Shown: positions 21,197 through 34,173 of the stretch, piece by piece
Layout of the letters: each line of letters begins with the position of its first letter
How positions within the stretch are numbered: position 1 is the first letter of the stretch
Assembly: GCF_011386835.1 (NCBI RefSeq)
Contig: NC_088795.1
Coordinates: 103,166,434 to 103,230,433, forward strand
Source: Chrysemys picta bellii
Taxonomy: Eukaryota; Chordata; Testudines; Emydidae
Reading direction: 5' to 3'
DNA length: 64,000 nt
Position numbers and translations under genes: made by a program
Notes under the pieces: model-generated
What the model was told of the DNA's origin: nothing
Seen by the model: the letters and a program-made list of their open reading frames with translations, nothing else
The model's database searches: none

Positions 21197-22812
21197 GAAT
21201 ATCACTGTTTTCCCCTCTTCTTAGAACAGAGGATGTACAGCAGGAATGACTGGAAAAGGTTGACTTTTTGTCTTCCATGTTTTTGGAGTTGTGTAGGAGG
21301 TGGATATGGAAATATCTGGTAAATACTATGACCACAGCTGAGTGTCTGGCCTGAACAATAGCTTCACTGAAGTTAATGGAGTTGTGCCAATTTGCATAAA
21401 CGGACATTCTGGACCTCTGTATCATTTCCCATGTGCACATTTTGATATTGACCAACAGAAATAATCTGCATTCTTCAGCGCCCAGCCACGTTAAATAACT
21501 TGTCAGGACAGATTATATGGTAAACATATGCACATGCCCTAGACAAGACTTAGGTTGCTGTGTGAGGACATATACACTGTTCTTTCTGTGTTGCCAGGCT
21601 AAAGAACACAGTATTAGATATAATTTATGATAGGATTTCAAATTCACGTTGGTGGTTTTTCAGAATAATTGAAAGCATAATTTAGATCAGTTGCACCTGC
21701 TTACACTATATCTGAATTTGGCCCGTAATGGGTAGGTCGGTTGTTTTTTAATTTGGTGTCCAAAAGATTTAAAAGCAAAAAACAACCCACCCACAAAACC
21801 CCCACAGCTACATACCTACAAAATAGTGCAAGGCTGATGTGAAGATGGAGGAGAATATCATCAGAATATAGCAAACATATATACCTATTTCATGTAGGCA
21901 CTCACTGATGGGGGCCAACTCACTTAGACCATGTTGAACCATGATTATGTAGCTGTGGTTTGTTTACAGAAATAACTAATACAGTGATTGCACATCTGGG
22001 AAAGCTTTCAGTATATCAGCTACTCAGCCTCAATTTCAATTTAAGACATTTAAATCTGGTAATTTATAAATCTGTTTTAATTTTCTTATCACAAATGCTA
22101 CCAGTAATAAGCAGGTAGAAATACCCAAGAGAAGCTGATGACTTCTACCTATAGGCATAGTTCTTCCATTTTTCTTGTAATGGAAGAACAATTATTTTTG
22201 GAATAACTTGTTTTTTTAATCCAGATGTATCTTTTGCTAACACATACTTTGTTTTAACTGCTATTATGGTGAATTACTTTCTTCTGAGAGAATAAGCTAT
22301 ACAGATTTGCTGACTTTCTTGAACAGGAAAAAATCCATTTTCAACACATTTTGTAACCAATAACAAAAACAATTAAGGCTTAATAGACACCAGCCAAATG
22401 GGTGAAGTGCATGGTAGTAAATTTCATACCATTGCTTGTGGCAAAAAATATTATCTTGTTCGCTGATTTTGAAGTCATTCTAAATAAACACAATTTAAAC
22501 TTCAAAACACTCACTGTTTCATAACTCTTATGACTCAAGTAGCCTGTATACCAATTGACACATCCTGAGAGTGAGCATTTTAAAGCAATGGGCTGGTAGT
22601 ACCAGATAAGTTAAAAATAACAAATAGTTCCTAGTGAGAACTTCTCCAAAAATGTTAACTTATAAGAAAATTAAAGAATAAAATAGACACATTCATATGT
22701 TATAATATGCAGAAACAAATTCTCAGTGAGTTATTGACAATTTTCCCTAATGACTTCAATATATTCTTGCTCTGTTTGCAACCCTCTTAATATACATTAT
22801 CACAGTTCAGGG
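21197..22812. other. Unassigned stretch
   Basis: No gene or clear repeat. 21355-21420 (CACTGAAGTTAATGGAGTTG) resembles the old hairpin repeats. Confidence 0.45.
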
Positions 22813-23510
22813 CAACTACACCTATATTTCCTCCTTGTGCTCCTCAGCCATCACCTCTCTTGGGTGGTATTTTAGGGCTCTTTCCCTCCTGATGGGTTTT
22901 TCCAGGCTGTACATTTCCTTGCCTCTACACTGTGAATTCCCCAGCAAGTCAGACTGCCTAAGCTGACCTGTTTTTTGCTTTCTCCTCAGTGTAATTACTC
23001 ACAGTTAAGTTACCACATAGCCCTTTCTAAGCAAGCACATTTTCTTTTAAGATGAAAGCATTACAGAGAAAACAAAACAATATAAGAACCGACACACATG
23101 TTAATAAGTTTATCAGAGATCACCCTGTCTCTAACAAGGTCTGTGGTAGGATACAGTCCTTCAAACCCCACTAGAGGGATTTTCTGTGGTTAGAAGATCA
23201 TAACAGCTTTTGACCAGAACAAGATCAAACATAAATCTGTGAGTCCCTTCTTTATGCAGCTCAGAGCATCGATCTTCAGATTCTGGGAACAGTTAATCAG
23301 CAGACAGTGTTTTTCTGTTCAGGGCTTAAATTCAAAAGGTCGGGGATAGGAATTTGCATTCACCTCCTCCCAAGTATTTTCTAAGAAGCCAATCAACTTT
23401 GTTCCAAAAGTTCCTTCTTATCTGTCACATTGTTTCAAATAGTCCTTTGAAGCTCATAACACTTCTCGGGGTTTACAGTTGTTTACAGGGTTTACCATTT
23501 TTCCCCCCGT
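22813..23510 (-). repeat. LTR-like interspersed repeat, copy B
   Basis: Collinear with copy A (16936-17456) from TTACCACATAGCCCTTTCTA (23010) to GTCACATTGTTTCAAATAGT and TTGAAGCTCATAAC (23455). It extends further left, with a C/T-rich part (22813-23000) absent from copy A. Strand follows the tentative assignment of copy A. Confidence 0.5.
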
Positions 23511-23645
23511 GGGTGCTCCAGCCCCAGAGCAACCACAGAGTTGGCATCTATGGACCAATACCATTGTTAGGATTCTTTTTGTTCCTACTTAAAAGCCCCT
23601 CCTTCTTAATGTACCCGACTTTGCTGACCATATGCATTCATGTCT
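23511..23645 (-). mobile_element. Small hairpin repeat joined to a CR1 fragment
   Basis: GTGGGTGCTCCAGCCCCAGA GCAACCAC (23511-23538) is an inverted-repeat fragment. From about 23550, CTATGGACCAATACCATTGT and TAGGATTCTTTTTGTTCCTA are CR1 minus-strand text, equivalent to the part near 8895-8935. Confidence 0.6.
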
Positions 23646-26010
23646 AATTTAGACCCCCAGTCCTGCAAACCTTTGTGAAGATGAACCATTCCATTGACTT
23701 TAACTGAATTATCCATGTGAGTAAAGTCATTTACGTGTTGGGTCCTTAGCTAGCTAAGGAATGTTCATCTCTTGTCAGGCATGCAAGGAATATGTCAGGG
23801 TCCTATATTAGCTGGGCTAGCACCATATCCTTACTGCAATAATCTGATGACTGACTTATCCAATTTATTTAACATTTCAAAAAACGGGTGCCTTCAGTTA
23901 TCTGAATAAGTGGGGGGAAAGTGTTTTGTTTTTTTTTTAAATTCCCAAATCATAAAACTTAGTTTCAAAATCAGTTAAGGTTGCTAAGTAACAGTAATGC
24001 AACTAAGTGGCATATAATGTACAAAATCAAAGAATTGAAAATAATGAATAATTATGTACATTATAAATTTTATACTGGCCTTGTACTAAGCAAATACATT
24101 CTGATCAAGTACCAACGATGGTATATTCCATCACAACACTACATTCTTACCTCAGTCCCAAACCATATATATATTTATATAATTCTTTAACAAAAAATCT
24201 TAAAATGTAAACACAAGATACAACCCATTTGAAAAAGAAAGTCTAACAAATAAGTGTATATTAGTGACATTTATCACCCTTAAACAAATGTCCGTACACA
24301 TACAGAGTTTTACCAGAAATCACTAATAACTTAGACACATTCCTATTAAACTACATATTATTCTTAAGAAATAGCAATTTTAAGTATTGTACTTAAAAAT
24401 TAACTCTCAATTGATATATATATTTAATGAAGATATTTTCCATCTAATTGTATCTTTTTAAAAGAAAATATTTGGATATTGAAATAAAGATAACAAAATC
24501 AATGCATATAAGAAAAATAATCAAACAATCACAGAATCAGTCAAAAAATGCATGGAGATTAAAAGTAAGAAATGTTCCTGTAAGAAATAAAAATATAAAA
24601 AGGCAAAAATAGAAGATCAAGACAAGTGCTTTACGCAGAGTTTACATATATAACAACAAAAGGTGAGGAACTCATACCTCACCCCACCCTTGTGGATCTT
24701 TAGACGTAGTCTTTAGTACTTTAAATTTCCCACTTTGTGAATACAGAGTTTATTGTGGTTTCCAAACAGATTGTTTTGAATATATCTAGCCATTCTCTTT
24801 CTGAGCAGCTCCAGACCTTTTGCTCAATGCACTCTGTTTATTAGGCTTCCCCCAAAAAGTGTGTTTTAGATACTTAAATGTTATGGGATTATTTGATTAC
24901 CAGATTGCAATTTATTGTTCCACAAACAGAAGGAATGGACAACGTAGAAACAAATGAAAAAGAACATTGTGTGATTCCACTAAATAAAAGGCAGAAAAAT
25001 CAATAGTAGCATAGGATGATTATATAAAAGGGCATTTTTAACCCATGTACAGTCTCTGAAACATAGAACTAATATTTAAAGTTTTGGTGGATACTTTTGA
25101 AATATATTCATAGTGCACAGAAAGTTCATTCACTCAGCAAGTTTATTCCTTTAGGAGCTTGATAGACTTTCCTAAAGTCAATCACTTTGCTTCATAACTT
25201 TAATGATAGTTTATGTTCTATTTAAAAAATGAAGTGTGACTTCTACAAACACTTTTTAAAAAAGTGTTAAGCATATTGGGTCAAATTCAGTCCGATTTAC
25301 AATCCTGTTCAATGACAGTGAGGTTGCCTGGGATGTAAGTCAGTGCATTAATGGCCCCATTACTTTAATGAGCTCTTGATTTCTGCAAGAATCTGCCTAT
25401 ATGAAATTCACTACCAGTGTCAATGTTGGTCTCTGGGAAAGAGTGAAAATACCAAGTAGTTAGTTGTGATAGATTCAAGTTTTAATGTCCCTCCTCCATT
25501 GACTATTTAGCTATTTATAAAAGTTGAACTGCTTCTACAGGAGAGATAAAGACCTATATGATGATATCCCATAGCTCAGTGGCTAGAATCCTTTCCTGCA
25601 AATTTGGAGACCCAATTTCAGATCTCTTTGCCACATTAGGCAGGGAGGGAAATTAAAGCTGGGTCTCCTACTTCCCACTCAAATACACACTGTGTGAATC
25701 TAGTACACCTTTGCCTTTGTCTAAATGCCTAACACTGAAATGAAAAAAAAATCATTTCAACCCAACTTGATTTTTTTTTACCTTTTGATTTGCTGCAAAT
25801 TTTGGAAAAAAAAAAACCACCTTTTTTTTTATTGACGGAGACCAAAAAATCCACTATTCACCCAGGTTTAATGTTAAGTGTTATATAAAGCTTAATTCTC
25901 TGAGCAGTCAGGTCATAGGTGTCTGAAATCGGGCACTCAAAATTAAGTAAGAATTTTGACCTCAATCTATCTGCATCAGTTCCTCCTCTGAAAAAAATAA
26001 GATTAATATT
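23646..26010. other. Large unassigned AT-rich stretch
   Basis: No gene, RNA or repeat family recognised. 25270-25330 (GGGTCAAATTCAGTCCGATT) resembles the start of an old hairpin repeat. Confidence 0.45.
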
Positions 26011-26387
26011 GTTTCATAGGTTCATATTTTCCAAGGCCAGAATGTACCACTGTGATAATGTAGTTTGATCTCCTGCATAACACAGGACATAGAACTTTCC
26101 CAAAATAATTTCCCAAAAGTTGAACTAGAGCATCTCTTTCAAAAAAAACCATCCAATCTTGATCTAAAAATTGTGGGAGTTAAAGAATCATCCAGAACCC
26201 TTGCTAAATTGTTTCAATGGTTGATTATTCTCACTGTTAAAAATTTACACGTTATTTCCAATCTGAATTTGTCTAGCTTCAGTTTCCCCATTGGGTCTTG
26301 TTATACCTTTGTCTGGTAGACTGAAAAGCCTATTATCAAATATTTCTTTCCCATATAGCTTTTTTAAGCTCCCTGAGTCTCTCACTA
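26011..26387 (-). mobile_element. CR1 LINE, minus strand, 3' portion left of the Harbinger insertion
   Basis: Collinear with 7291-7680: CATATTTTCCAAGGCCAGAA, TAACACAGGACATAGAACTT, TCCAATCTGAATTTGTCTAG. It stops at CTCACTATAA, where the Harbinger element enters. Confidence 0.85.
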
Positions 26388-26994
26388 TAAGGGCAAGTCT
26401 ACACTACAAAATTAAATCAACCTAAGTTATGTCGACATACAGCCAATGCCATAATTAACTTGCTTTTACATGTCCACACTACTCCCCTTGTGTCAGCAGT
26501 GTGCATCCTCACTACCAGAGCTTGCATTGATGCAGAGAGCAGTGCACTGTGGGTAGCTATTCCACTGTGCAGCTTGACACCATCTAGCACCGGGTGTTTC
26601 AGGAATGGTTGCAATGCTTCCTGGGGGAAAACAAACCATGCAGGAGTGACTGGGAATGTTGTTTCAATGTCCCATGATGCAGTATTTTCATCCTATAATT
26701 GTATCTGTATCCCATAATGTTTTGTGCATCCTTTCAAAAGTCCCGCAAACCTATGTGTTTACCATCTCTGTGAGAAGCATGGATCCTGCACATATCTGCA
26801 CTACTGTGATGAGTGGTACAAGCACGGGGTGCCTGATCATGCAATATTTGCACAGCTGCCAGAGGAGCTTTCTTGAAGGATGGCTTGCTGTGGGACATAG
26901 AAACAATTCGAGCTTGTCATTGACATTCACAGAGCAGGTGCAGATGGTGGAGCGCTGGGTCTGGCCCCAAGAAACTAGAACTGACAGGTGGGAT

Positions 26995-27975
26995 TGCATT
27001 ATTATGAAGGTATGGAATGAAGAGCAATGACTGCAGAACTTTTGGATGCACAAAGACACATTCCTGGATGTTTTGCAAAGCTCACCCCAGCCTCCAGCAC
27101 AGGGACACCAAAATGAGAGCAGCACTGACAGTGGAGAAGTAAGTAGTGATCGCTGTGTGAAAACTGGCAACGCTTGCTACCAATCAGACAGGAATCAATT
27201 TGGAGTTGGGATATCCACTATGGGGGTTGCTGTGATGCAAATGTACAGGGCCAATAATCACATCCTGCTATGAAGGCCTGTGACTCTGGCTAATGTGCAG
27301 GACATAGTGGATGATTTTGCAGCAGTGGAGTTCCCGAACTGCAGTGGGGCAATAGATAGGACGCATATCCCTATTTTGGCACCAGACCACCTTGCCACAG
27401 AGTACATCAACAGAAAGGGCTACTTTTCTATGGTGTTGCAAGTGCTGATGGATCACTGGGAACATTTTACCTACATCAACACAGGATGGTTAGGGAAGCT
27501 GCATGACGTATTCATCTTTATGAACACAGGCCTGTTCAGAAAGCTGCAAGCAGGGACTTTCTTTCCAGACCACAGGATTACCACTGGGTATGTTGAAATG
27601 CCAATAGTGATCCTGGGAGACCCAGGCTCCCCTTACTCCTGTTGCTCATGAAGCCGTACCCAGGCCACATTGACAGCACCAAAAAGTGCATCAACTACAG
27701 GCTCAGCAGGTGCAGAATGACAGTTGAATGTGCCTTTGGACATTTGAAAGGCTGCTGGCATCTACTCCTGAGATTAGGACTTCAGTGAAAAAAAATATCT
27801 GAATGGTTATAGCTGCTTGCTGTGTGCTTCATAACATCTGTGAAGCAAAGTGGGAAATGTTTTTGTCAGGGTGGAGGTGGAACGGCTGTCAGCTGATTTT
27901 GAGCAGCCAGATACCAGGGCTATAAGAAGAGCTCAATCAGGCCCTATACAGCTCAGGGAGGCTTTCAAAGACCAT
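26995..27975 (+). pseudogene. Harbinger transposase (HARBI1-like DDE) remnant
   Basis: N-terminal text LQNFWMHKDTFLDVL and NQFGVGISTMGVAVMQM matches the family (LQNFRMrKeTF..., NQFGVGkSTvgVAVmqV). The long open frame 27280-27651 covers the DDE core: FPNCSGAIDRTHIPILAPDH with the first Asp at 27355, INRKGYFSMVLQVL, and GKLHDVFIFMNTGLFRKLQA with the second Asp at 27502. After a frameshift near 27610-27650 comes MKPYPGHIDSTKKCINYRLS and RMTVECAFGHLKGCW with the catalytic Glu at 27726. All three catalytic positions survive, but at least one frameshift and several stops interrupt it. Closest known family: PIF/Harbinger transposases, from which host HARBI1 derives. Confidence 0.9.
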
Positions 27976-28489
27976 TTTAATCGTGAGCCATAATAGTATT
28001 GTGTGTTGCTGTAGTGTGCTCTGCCTGGCATTGCTTTTTTGCACCCCAGTATGAACCTTGTAATAAGTGCTGTCTGTGTAGTAATTTAACGTTGCAAATA
28101 CACCTATTACTATTATCTATGAATGATGTCAGGCCCAGCCAACAAATGTTGTGAACTAATAAAGATGAATTAAGTTTCCATAAATAGACTTTTATTCCAA
28201 ACCCATGCAAACAGACATATTTATAACTGAATGAAACTTTATAAATCCAGGGGAAAGAATCTTTGAAGTGGAAAAAACAGTCATTTCCATTTCACAGACA
28301 CATACACCAACCATGTCTCTCACAAGTCAGTTATGTGTGGCTGTGATTGTCTATACTCTCCCGCAGGGTGGAGTGGTAGGTGTAGTGCAGCACCCCAGAT
28401 GTCAAATGGAATGTCGTGTGTGTGTGTGGGGGGGGAGGTCCTGGAAAGCAGCTCTCTATGGGCTGCAGAGGGAAGTGAGCATGGGTCTA

Positions 28490-29690
28490 TTGAACCTGAA
28501 GGTCAACAAGACTCTCCAGCATGTCTGTTTGCCGCTTGAGAAGCACCAGCATCTCCTGCGGCGTGTCTCTCTCCTTTTCCTCTGCTTTTCTCCTCTCCGC
28601 TTTGTCCCTGTCCTTTCTGTCCATGAGGGTGATCCTCCAACCCTGTGCTTGGTATCCGAAGCATGAGAGGCATGAGTATATGTGGATAGGGCAATTGAAG
28701 TGAATACTAGCACTGTTTTCCCCAGGTGGTGGTGATTTTAGCTGTTATTTCACTCTTAAGGGTAGCAGAGGCTGAAAGGGGACAGCTCCTGCATGTTTCT
28801 AGCTGCATACCATGGCCATATGCTGCTAGCCTGTGTGCTGCTATGGTGTCTCCTGCCGTAAATTCTGAATGGTGTGTGAAAGTGTCCTACCGTGGCACAA
28901 GAAATAAGGCAGCCCTCCCCAGAAACATTCAGCAGAGGATTGCAGGCTACCTTCAGGAAAGTTTCTTTAAGATCTCTATGGAGGATTCACAGGACATTCC
29001 AGTACACATAAACAAACAGTTCTGCAGGCCCCTCTGCCTAACTGAACAAGGAAATTAGAAGCATTTCAACTCTATCTATATTGGTTATTTCACTACCTGT
29101 GATTTAAAAAGAGTAAATGAGAAGACGTGTCACTCCAATATCAAAACAAACTGTATACTTACCAGATGTTTCTTCCCCTGAATCAGGCTCACCCGTTCTG
29201 GACTGTAGGGACTGGCTCAACTGCTCTGGGGTCAAAAACAGGTCCTGGCTCATTGCACCAAAGGATCCCCCAGTAACCCATCCTACTCCTTCTCTTCCTC
29301 ACTGTTCACTCTGGGGACCTGTGACTCTGGCTCCTCTGAAGTATCCATGCAATTCTTGGGTTGGTCGTGGGGTCATCGCTGAGGATGGCATGCTGCTTTC
29401 CACCAGAGCGACTATTAGGCTCCCTTGCCTTCTGGTATGCCTGCCGTAGCTCCTTGGCTTTCACGTGGCACTGCTGCAGGTCCCTTTTGTAGCCCTTCTC
29501 TCCCTCCCCCAAGCAATCTGCTTGTAGACACTGATGTTTCTATGACTGGATCAGAGCTGTGTCTGCACAGCCTCTTTTCCCACAGACCCAAGAGATCCAC
29601 CACCTCCTCCAGACAGGACCATGTTTGCTGCGTGGAGTTGGCACGGTCATCTGGGCAGTTGCTAAGTGAGCTCTCCACACCAAACAAACA
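28490..29690 (-). pseudogene. Harbinger Myb/SANT-like accessory protein remnant
   Basis: Harbinger elements encode a second protein with a Myb/SANT-like DNA-binding domain that helps the transposase act. Here the minus strand gives QQTWSCLEEVVDLLGLWEKR (about 29640-29570), then after a frameshift KRDLQQCHVKAKELRQAYQK and AREPNSRSGGKQHAILSDDP (29490-29370), which is the typical trihelix end. The far end reads as a charged coiled coil, RKDRDKAERRKAEEKERD then MLVLLKRQTDMLESLVDLQ (28620-28490). Frame breaks separate the parts. Confidence 0.8.
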
Positions 29691-30032
29691 GGAAATGGAA
29701 TTTAAAAAATGTGCAGGGCTTTAGAGGGGAGGGACACATACCTGTGTACATGACCACCGGGTAGTGGAGTTCAAAACGGTGATCAGAGCGGTCATGGTGA
29801 GGTATTGTGGAGGCCACTAAAGTCAACATAAGTAACACAGTGTCTGTACTGACACTGTATTGACTTAACAACGTCGACCTAAACACTATGCCTCTCGTGG
29901 TGGTGCAGTTATTAAGTCAGTGTAGCAGGAGACTTACATTGGTGGGACCAATATTTTAGTACAGGTGCGTACAGTTGGGTCGATGTAAGCTGCCTTGTGT
30001 CGGCCTAACTCTGTAGTGTAAACCAGGTTTAA

Positions 30033-30535
30033 TGGATGTTTTCTAACCCTTTAATCAGTGTCATGGCTCTTCTTTGAACATTCTCCAGTTTATCAACATC
30101 CTTCTTGAATTATGGACACCAGATCAGGGCACTGAATTACAGCAGTGGTCACACCAGTGCCAAATTCTCCTACTAGAGATTCCCCTATTTATGCATCAAA
30201 GGATCAGACTAACCCATTTGGCCACAGTATTAAACTGGAAGCTCATGTTCAGCTGAATAGCTACCGTAACTCCCTATATCTTTTTCCAAGACATGGGTTC
30301 CCAGTAGAGCGACCCCTCCATATTTTAAGTATATCATACATTCTTTATTCCTATATGTATACATTTACGCTTGATTTAAAACACATATCCAGATCACTCT
30401 GTGTAAGATACTTGTCCTTTTTGTTATTTACCAAGATTTACTAATATTTATGTCATCTGCAAGCTTTACCAGTGATCATTTTATGTTTTCTTCTAGCCCA
30501 TTGATAACAATGTTAAATAGTTTGGGGTCAAATAA
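30033..30535 (-). mobile_element. CR1 LINE, minus strand, continuation right of the Harbinger insertion
   Basis: Starts TGGATGTTTTCTAACCCTTT and runs collinear with 7680-8160: ATCAACATCCTTCTTGAATT, AGCAGTGGTCACACCAGTGC, CATTTTATGTTTTCTTCTAG. It is the same copy as 26011-26387. Confidence 0.85.
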
Positions 30536-32426
30536 ATACTATTGTCTGACCCACCCCACCACCACTTATTGTCTGATCCTCCTCCTCCAAAAATATTTCC
30601 TGCAACTGTGAAATTGAAATAAGAAAAATGCTTAAAAATAAATATTGATATGCTCCATCAACATTATAATAAAATAAAAACTGAATTCTGCTAAGCCTAA
30701 TACAATTTAAACCACAGTTTAACTTTTTACTAAAAAAAATAAATCATAGGAAAATTGGTCATGTTGGATTAACTCTGAGACAAAATTATGAGATTAGAAT
30801 AATGTGCAGGAATATTCAACTCAATCTGAAGTGCTGAAAATAGGTTGCAATAATAATGAATAAAGAAAACTAACAAAATATTTTAAAAATCTAATAAATA
30901 GGAAAAGATGAGGATATAAGAATATGATACGATGAATTGTCAGAAATTTTATATTGAAAACACATGCTGTTGTTGAAGTTTTATTTAAGCAGATGTTCTG
31001 CTTTCCTACTGCTGCTATGTATTTTTCTTCTTTAAGGTTGTTTTTTTCTCAATACTTCCTTTGCAACTAAAGTTATTTTCACTGGTACCTACATAGAAAT
31101 CCAGGAGTGTTCAGCTCAGTGACCAATTATAAACTTAACAAGACAATTCCTAGCTCAACAATTTTAGCTTTCATTTTTGTGATCCAAATCCCGCAGCAAC
31201 ACTAAGCATTTTCTTTGCTTCATACCCTGATAAATACCCTGTTCAACCAAGAGACTAGTCAGCTATGAAGCTCATGAAGCATAAACTGAACTATTTGAAC
31301 ATGAAGCAGGAGAAGGGACTACATCAGAATAAAATGACTACAATGGAAGGGATTCCATTTTGGGTACAGCTGAGACCATTTTTGTGGTATGACAATGCTC
31401 TCTATATTCATGCAATAGTTGCAAGTTACTTCTGTGGGCTAAGTGAAAACATTTAGTTGTTGATCCTGCTGGCTGCTGGAAGACATGAGGAGAACCAGAG
31501 TTGTCCTTTCTGACTCAGCAGCTATGCAAAGATGCTTCTGGATAGTGCTGAGAAACATTTATAGTGCTCAATAGTGTGAACAAACCTCTACTCTTACAGT
31601 GAACTGAGAACTGGTAAACAGTCAGGATGAGGGTTGAGAGAGAAAGCTTGCTAAAATCATTACAATCAGTGACAGAACATGATGGCCTTGACCCTACACC
31701 TACTGCAACAAATGAGATTTTTGCTATTGACTTTCATTGATTCAGGACTGAGTCTGCCGTGTGTGATATTTGCTATTTTCATTTACTTTTACTGGCCCAT
31801 TCAAGTATGCTTAAGAGCTCAGAGAAGGTTAGGCTTTGGTGGCCAGCCAGTGTCTGAAGGTTCTCAGAAGGCAATATCTCTGACAGCTAGCTGCTGAGTG
31901 CCTCCTGAGAAATAGTGTCACAGTGTTCCTACAAGCCCACCACCCTGTAGTCTCCTCACTTTACCTCCATTTAAATGGTCCTTGAGTAACAAAATACTGT
32001 GCTCGGCATCTCTGCTGGTGGGTTATCACTGTTATCACTTTACCTCTCTTTTATCTCTCATGTAGCTGAGCCCTTTTCTACTTTGGAAATTGATTACCTA
32101 TTATATCTACTATTCATGTAAACCTATATTTGCAGCATACTCTTTGGTTCCCTGTTTAGAGTATTTCATATTATAATCCATATCTTTTAGGATACATCAA
32201 CGTCATCAGACCAAGAGCACTAATGGATTGGATCCTCGTCTAATGTAAATTGGCATAGATCCATTAAAGTCAGTGGAGCTACGTTGATTTACAGCAACTG
32301 AATATATGACCTGTTGTCTTCTATTAAATTAAGTCACATTGAGTAGTAGACAAAGATGACCTTGTTGTGGGGAGAAAAGCCTTAATTATGAGAATTCCAG
32401 TAATTCATCTAATTTTTCATTAGACA
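30536..32426. other. Unassigned AT-rich stretch
   Basis: No gene recognised. 32229-32310 is a self-complementary repeat (CTAATGTAAATTGGCATAGA facing GGAGCTACGTTGATTTACAG). Confidence 0.45.
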
Positions 32427-32431
32427 CATAC

Positions 32432-33095
32432 TGTGACGGGTTGGATCACAGAAACACCCTTGGGGCTGCCAACTGATGTGCCAAGACTATTTTTGCCCCT
32501 GCTTTCCCTGCCAGCGTAGGACTCCAGCACCCTGTCTTGTTGAGCCAGACATGCCAGTCTGCTCCAACACAGACCCAGGGTCTGAACTATGTGCCCCAAA
32601 GCTGCAGACTTAACTGAAAGCAACTTAAGAGTCTTTAACACTCAGATGCCCAACTCCCAATGGGGTCCAAACCCCAAATAAATACGTTTTACTCATAAAT
32701 TGTTCATTCTCTATAACACTGATAGAATGATATGCACACCTGTTCCTCCCCTCCCCCCCCCCAACCCCCAGGTATTAATACATACTCTGGTTTAATTAAT
32801 AAGTAAAAAGTGATTTTATTAAATACAAAAAGGAGGATGTATGTGGTTCCAAGTAATAGCAGACAGAACAAAGTGAATTACCAAGCAAAATAAAATAAAA
32901 CATGCAAACATTTCATATTTCTAATTTCAGACACAAGAATGATACATTCATACAAATAGGATTAACACACTCAGTAGATTATAAGCTTTGTAATGATACC
33001 TTACAAGAGACCTTTTGCATGGAGCATATTCCAGTTACATTATATTCACACTCATTAGCATATTTCCATAAAATCATATAGAGTGCAACATCACA
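32432..33095 (-). mobile_element. Solo LTR, second copy, reversed and internally deleted
   Basis: Reverse complement of the LTR at 2156-3659. On plus it starts TGTGACGGGTTGGATCACAG and ends GAGTGCAACATCACA, flanked by the perfect 5-bp duplication CATAC (32427-32431 and 33096-33100). Compared with copy 1 it lacks about 490 bp (equivalent to roughly 2385-2868), including the TATA box, so it cannot act as a promoter. It keeps AATAAA on the minus strand (TTTATT at 32815-32820). It has no MITE. Confidence 0.9.
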
Positions 33096-33100
33096 CATAC

Positions 33101-34170
33101 CATTGTTAATCTTAGTTCTACATGCATTAGTACAAAGTAAACCTCCAAAATCAATGAGCATCAGTTCATAAAGAAGCTTTTAATGATTTGGTAGCTCATA
33201 AGATAGTGTTCTGTTTATATTTTAATTAAAGAAGTAAATCTTAAGGTTCCATTATACAACATTCATGCCAGGGTAGTCCAATGACGCCTGACATTTTGTC
33301 TGTTTTCACGAGACAGTTATGTTTAACATAAAGCAGTGTGAAATCACATCAATGGTGCAATTATAATTACAAAAGCAAGCAATTTTCAACAACAGAGTAC
33401 ATAATAACAATTCACAAGAGTTTAAAAAAGCTGAAGGGAATGGCCATCTGCATGTATATACACAAAGCCATGAATAAGCTTCATCTGTTGACTGTTCTTC
33501 ATTGTGGGATCCTTGTGCTCAAGTTTTGTTTATGGGACCTATATGCCTGCCATGTTAACTTTACCTCTACCACAGCAGCAGATTTCTTTTAAGCCTTACT
33601 GTTGATCTGTGGCAAAAATCCAATATGCTAACTAAAGGTAACAAGTTCAAGAACTTTAATCAGCATAACAATCCTTTAGCTGTTCTTCAACTGGCAACAG
33701 GTTTATGGAAAATGCTCCTCTAAATTCATTCTCAGGTGGAGGGTTCTATACAACCTTTTGTTAAGAACTGTATCCATTTTGGTGTAAATTTAAGCCTACT
33801 GTAAGTGGATGCAATACCACTGGATTCAACAAAGTTACACAGTCTGAACCACATCTGAATTCAGCTCTATGTATATGCTACAATAGTGTTGTGCTGTCAC
33901 AGCTCTTTAGAAAGCTGCATAATCTCTCAGAAGCCTTTAGTCTGTGAACTAATTACAGTGAAATAGTGGTATGGTCAAGTGAAATGCCTGAATAACACTT
34001 AGCTTCTAGATACATAGTTAATTAACCTCTCTTTTTCTATTTCCCCCCTCTCTGTCTCATTTCTCCACCTGTCCAGCAAACAGACATAGCTTACAAAATG
34101 TTTGGGGAGGGGGGAGAAGAGACAGAGACAGAGGACACTTACCAAATATGAATAATGACAAATGTGAAAC
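33101..34170. other. Unassigned stretch
   Basis: No gene or clear repeat found. Open frames here show no domains. Confidence 0.45.
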
Positions 34171-34173
34171 CTA

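Larger units (their letters stand above)
26391..30029 (+). mobile_element. Harbinger DNA transposon, full length (3639 bp), decayed
   Basis: The element lies exactly between TAA (26388-26390) and TAA (30030-30032), the 3-bp duplication of PIF/Harbinger elements. Terminal inverted repeats are GGGCAAGTCTACACTACAAA on the left and, reversed, AACCTGGTTTACACTACAGA on the right. Deleting it and one TAA joins two parts of one CR1 into text collinear with 7291-8160. It carries a transposase remnant on plus (26995-27975) and a Myb/SANT-like remnant on minus (29690-28490), converging as is usual for the superfamily. Stops and frameshifts in both genes show it is dead. The four short MITEs in the window share its ends. 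Confidence 0.92.

Noticed and set aside
26751..27170. 139-codon minus-strand frame
   Set aside because: Antisense shadow of the Harbinger transposase N-terminal region.
28268..28666. 132-codon plus-strand frame
   Set aside because: It overlaps in antisense the coiled-coil end of the Harbinger Myb/SANT-like gene, which explains the openness.
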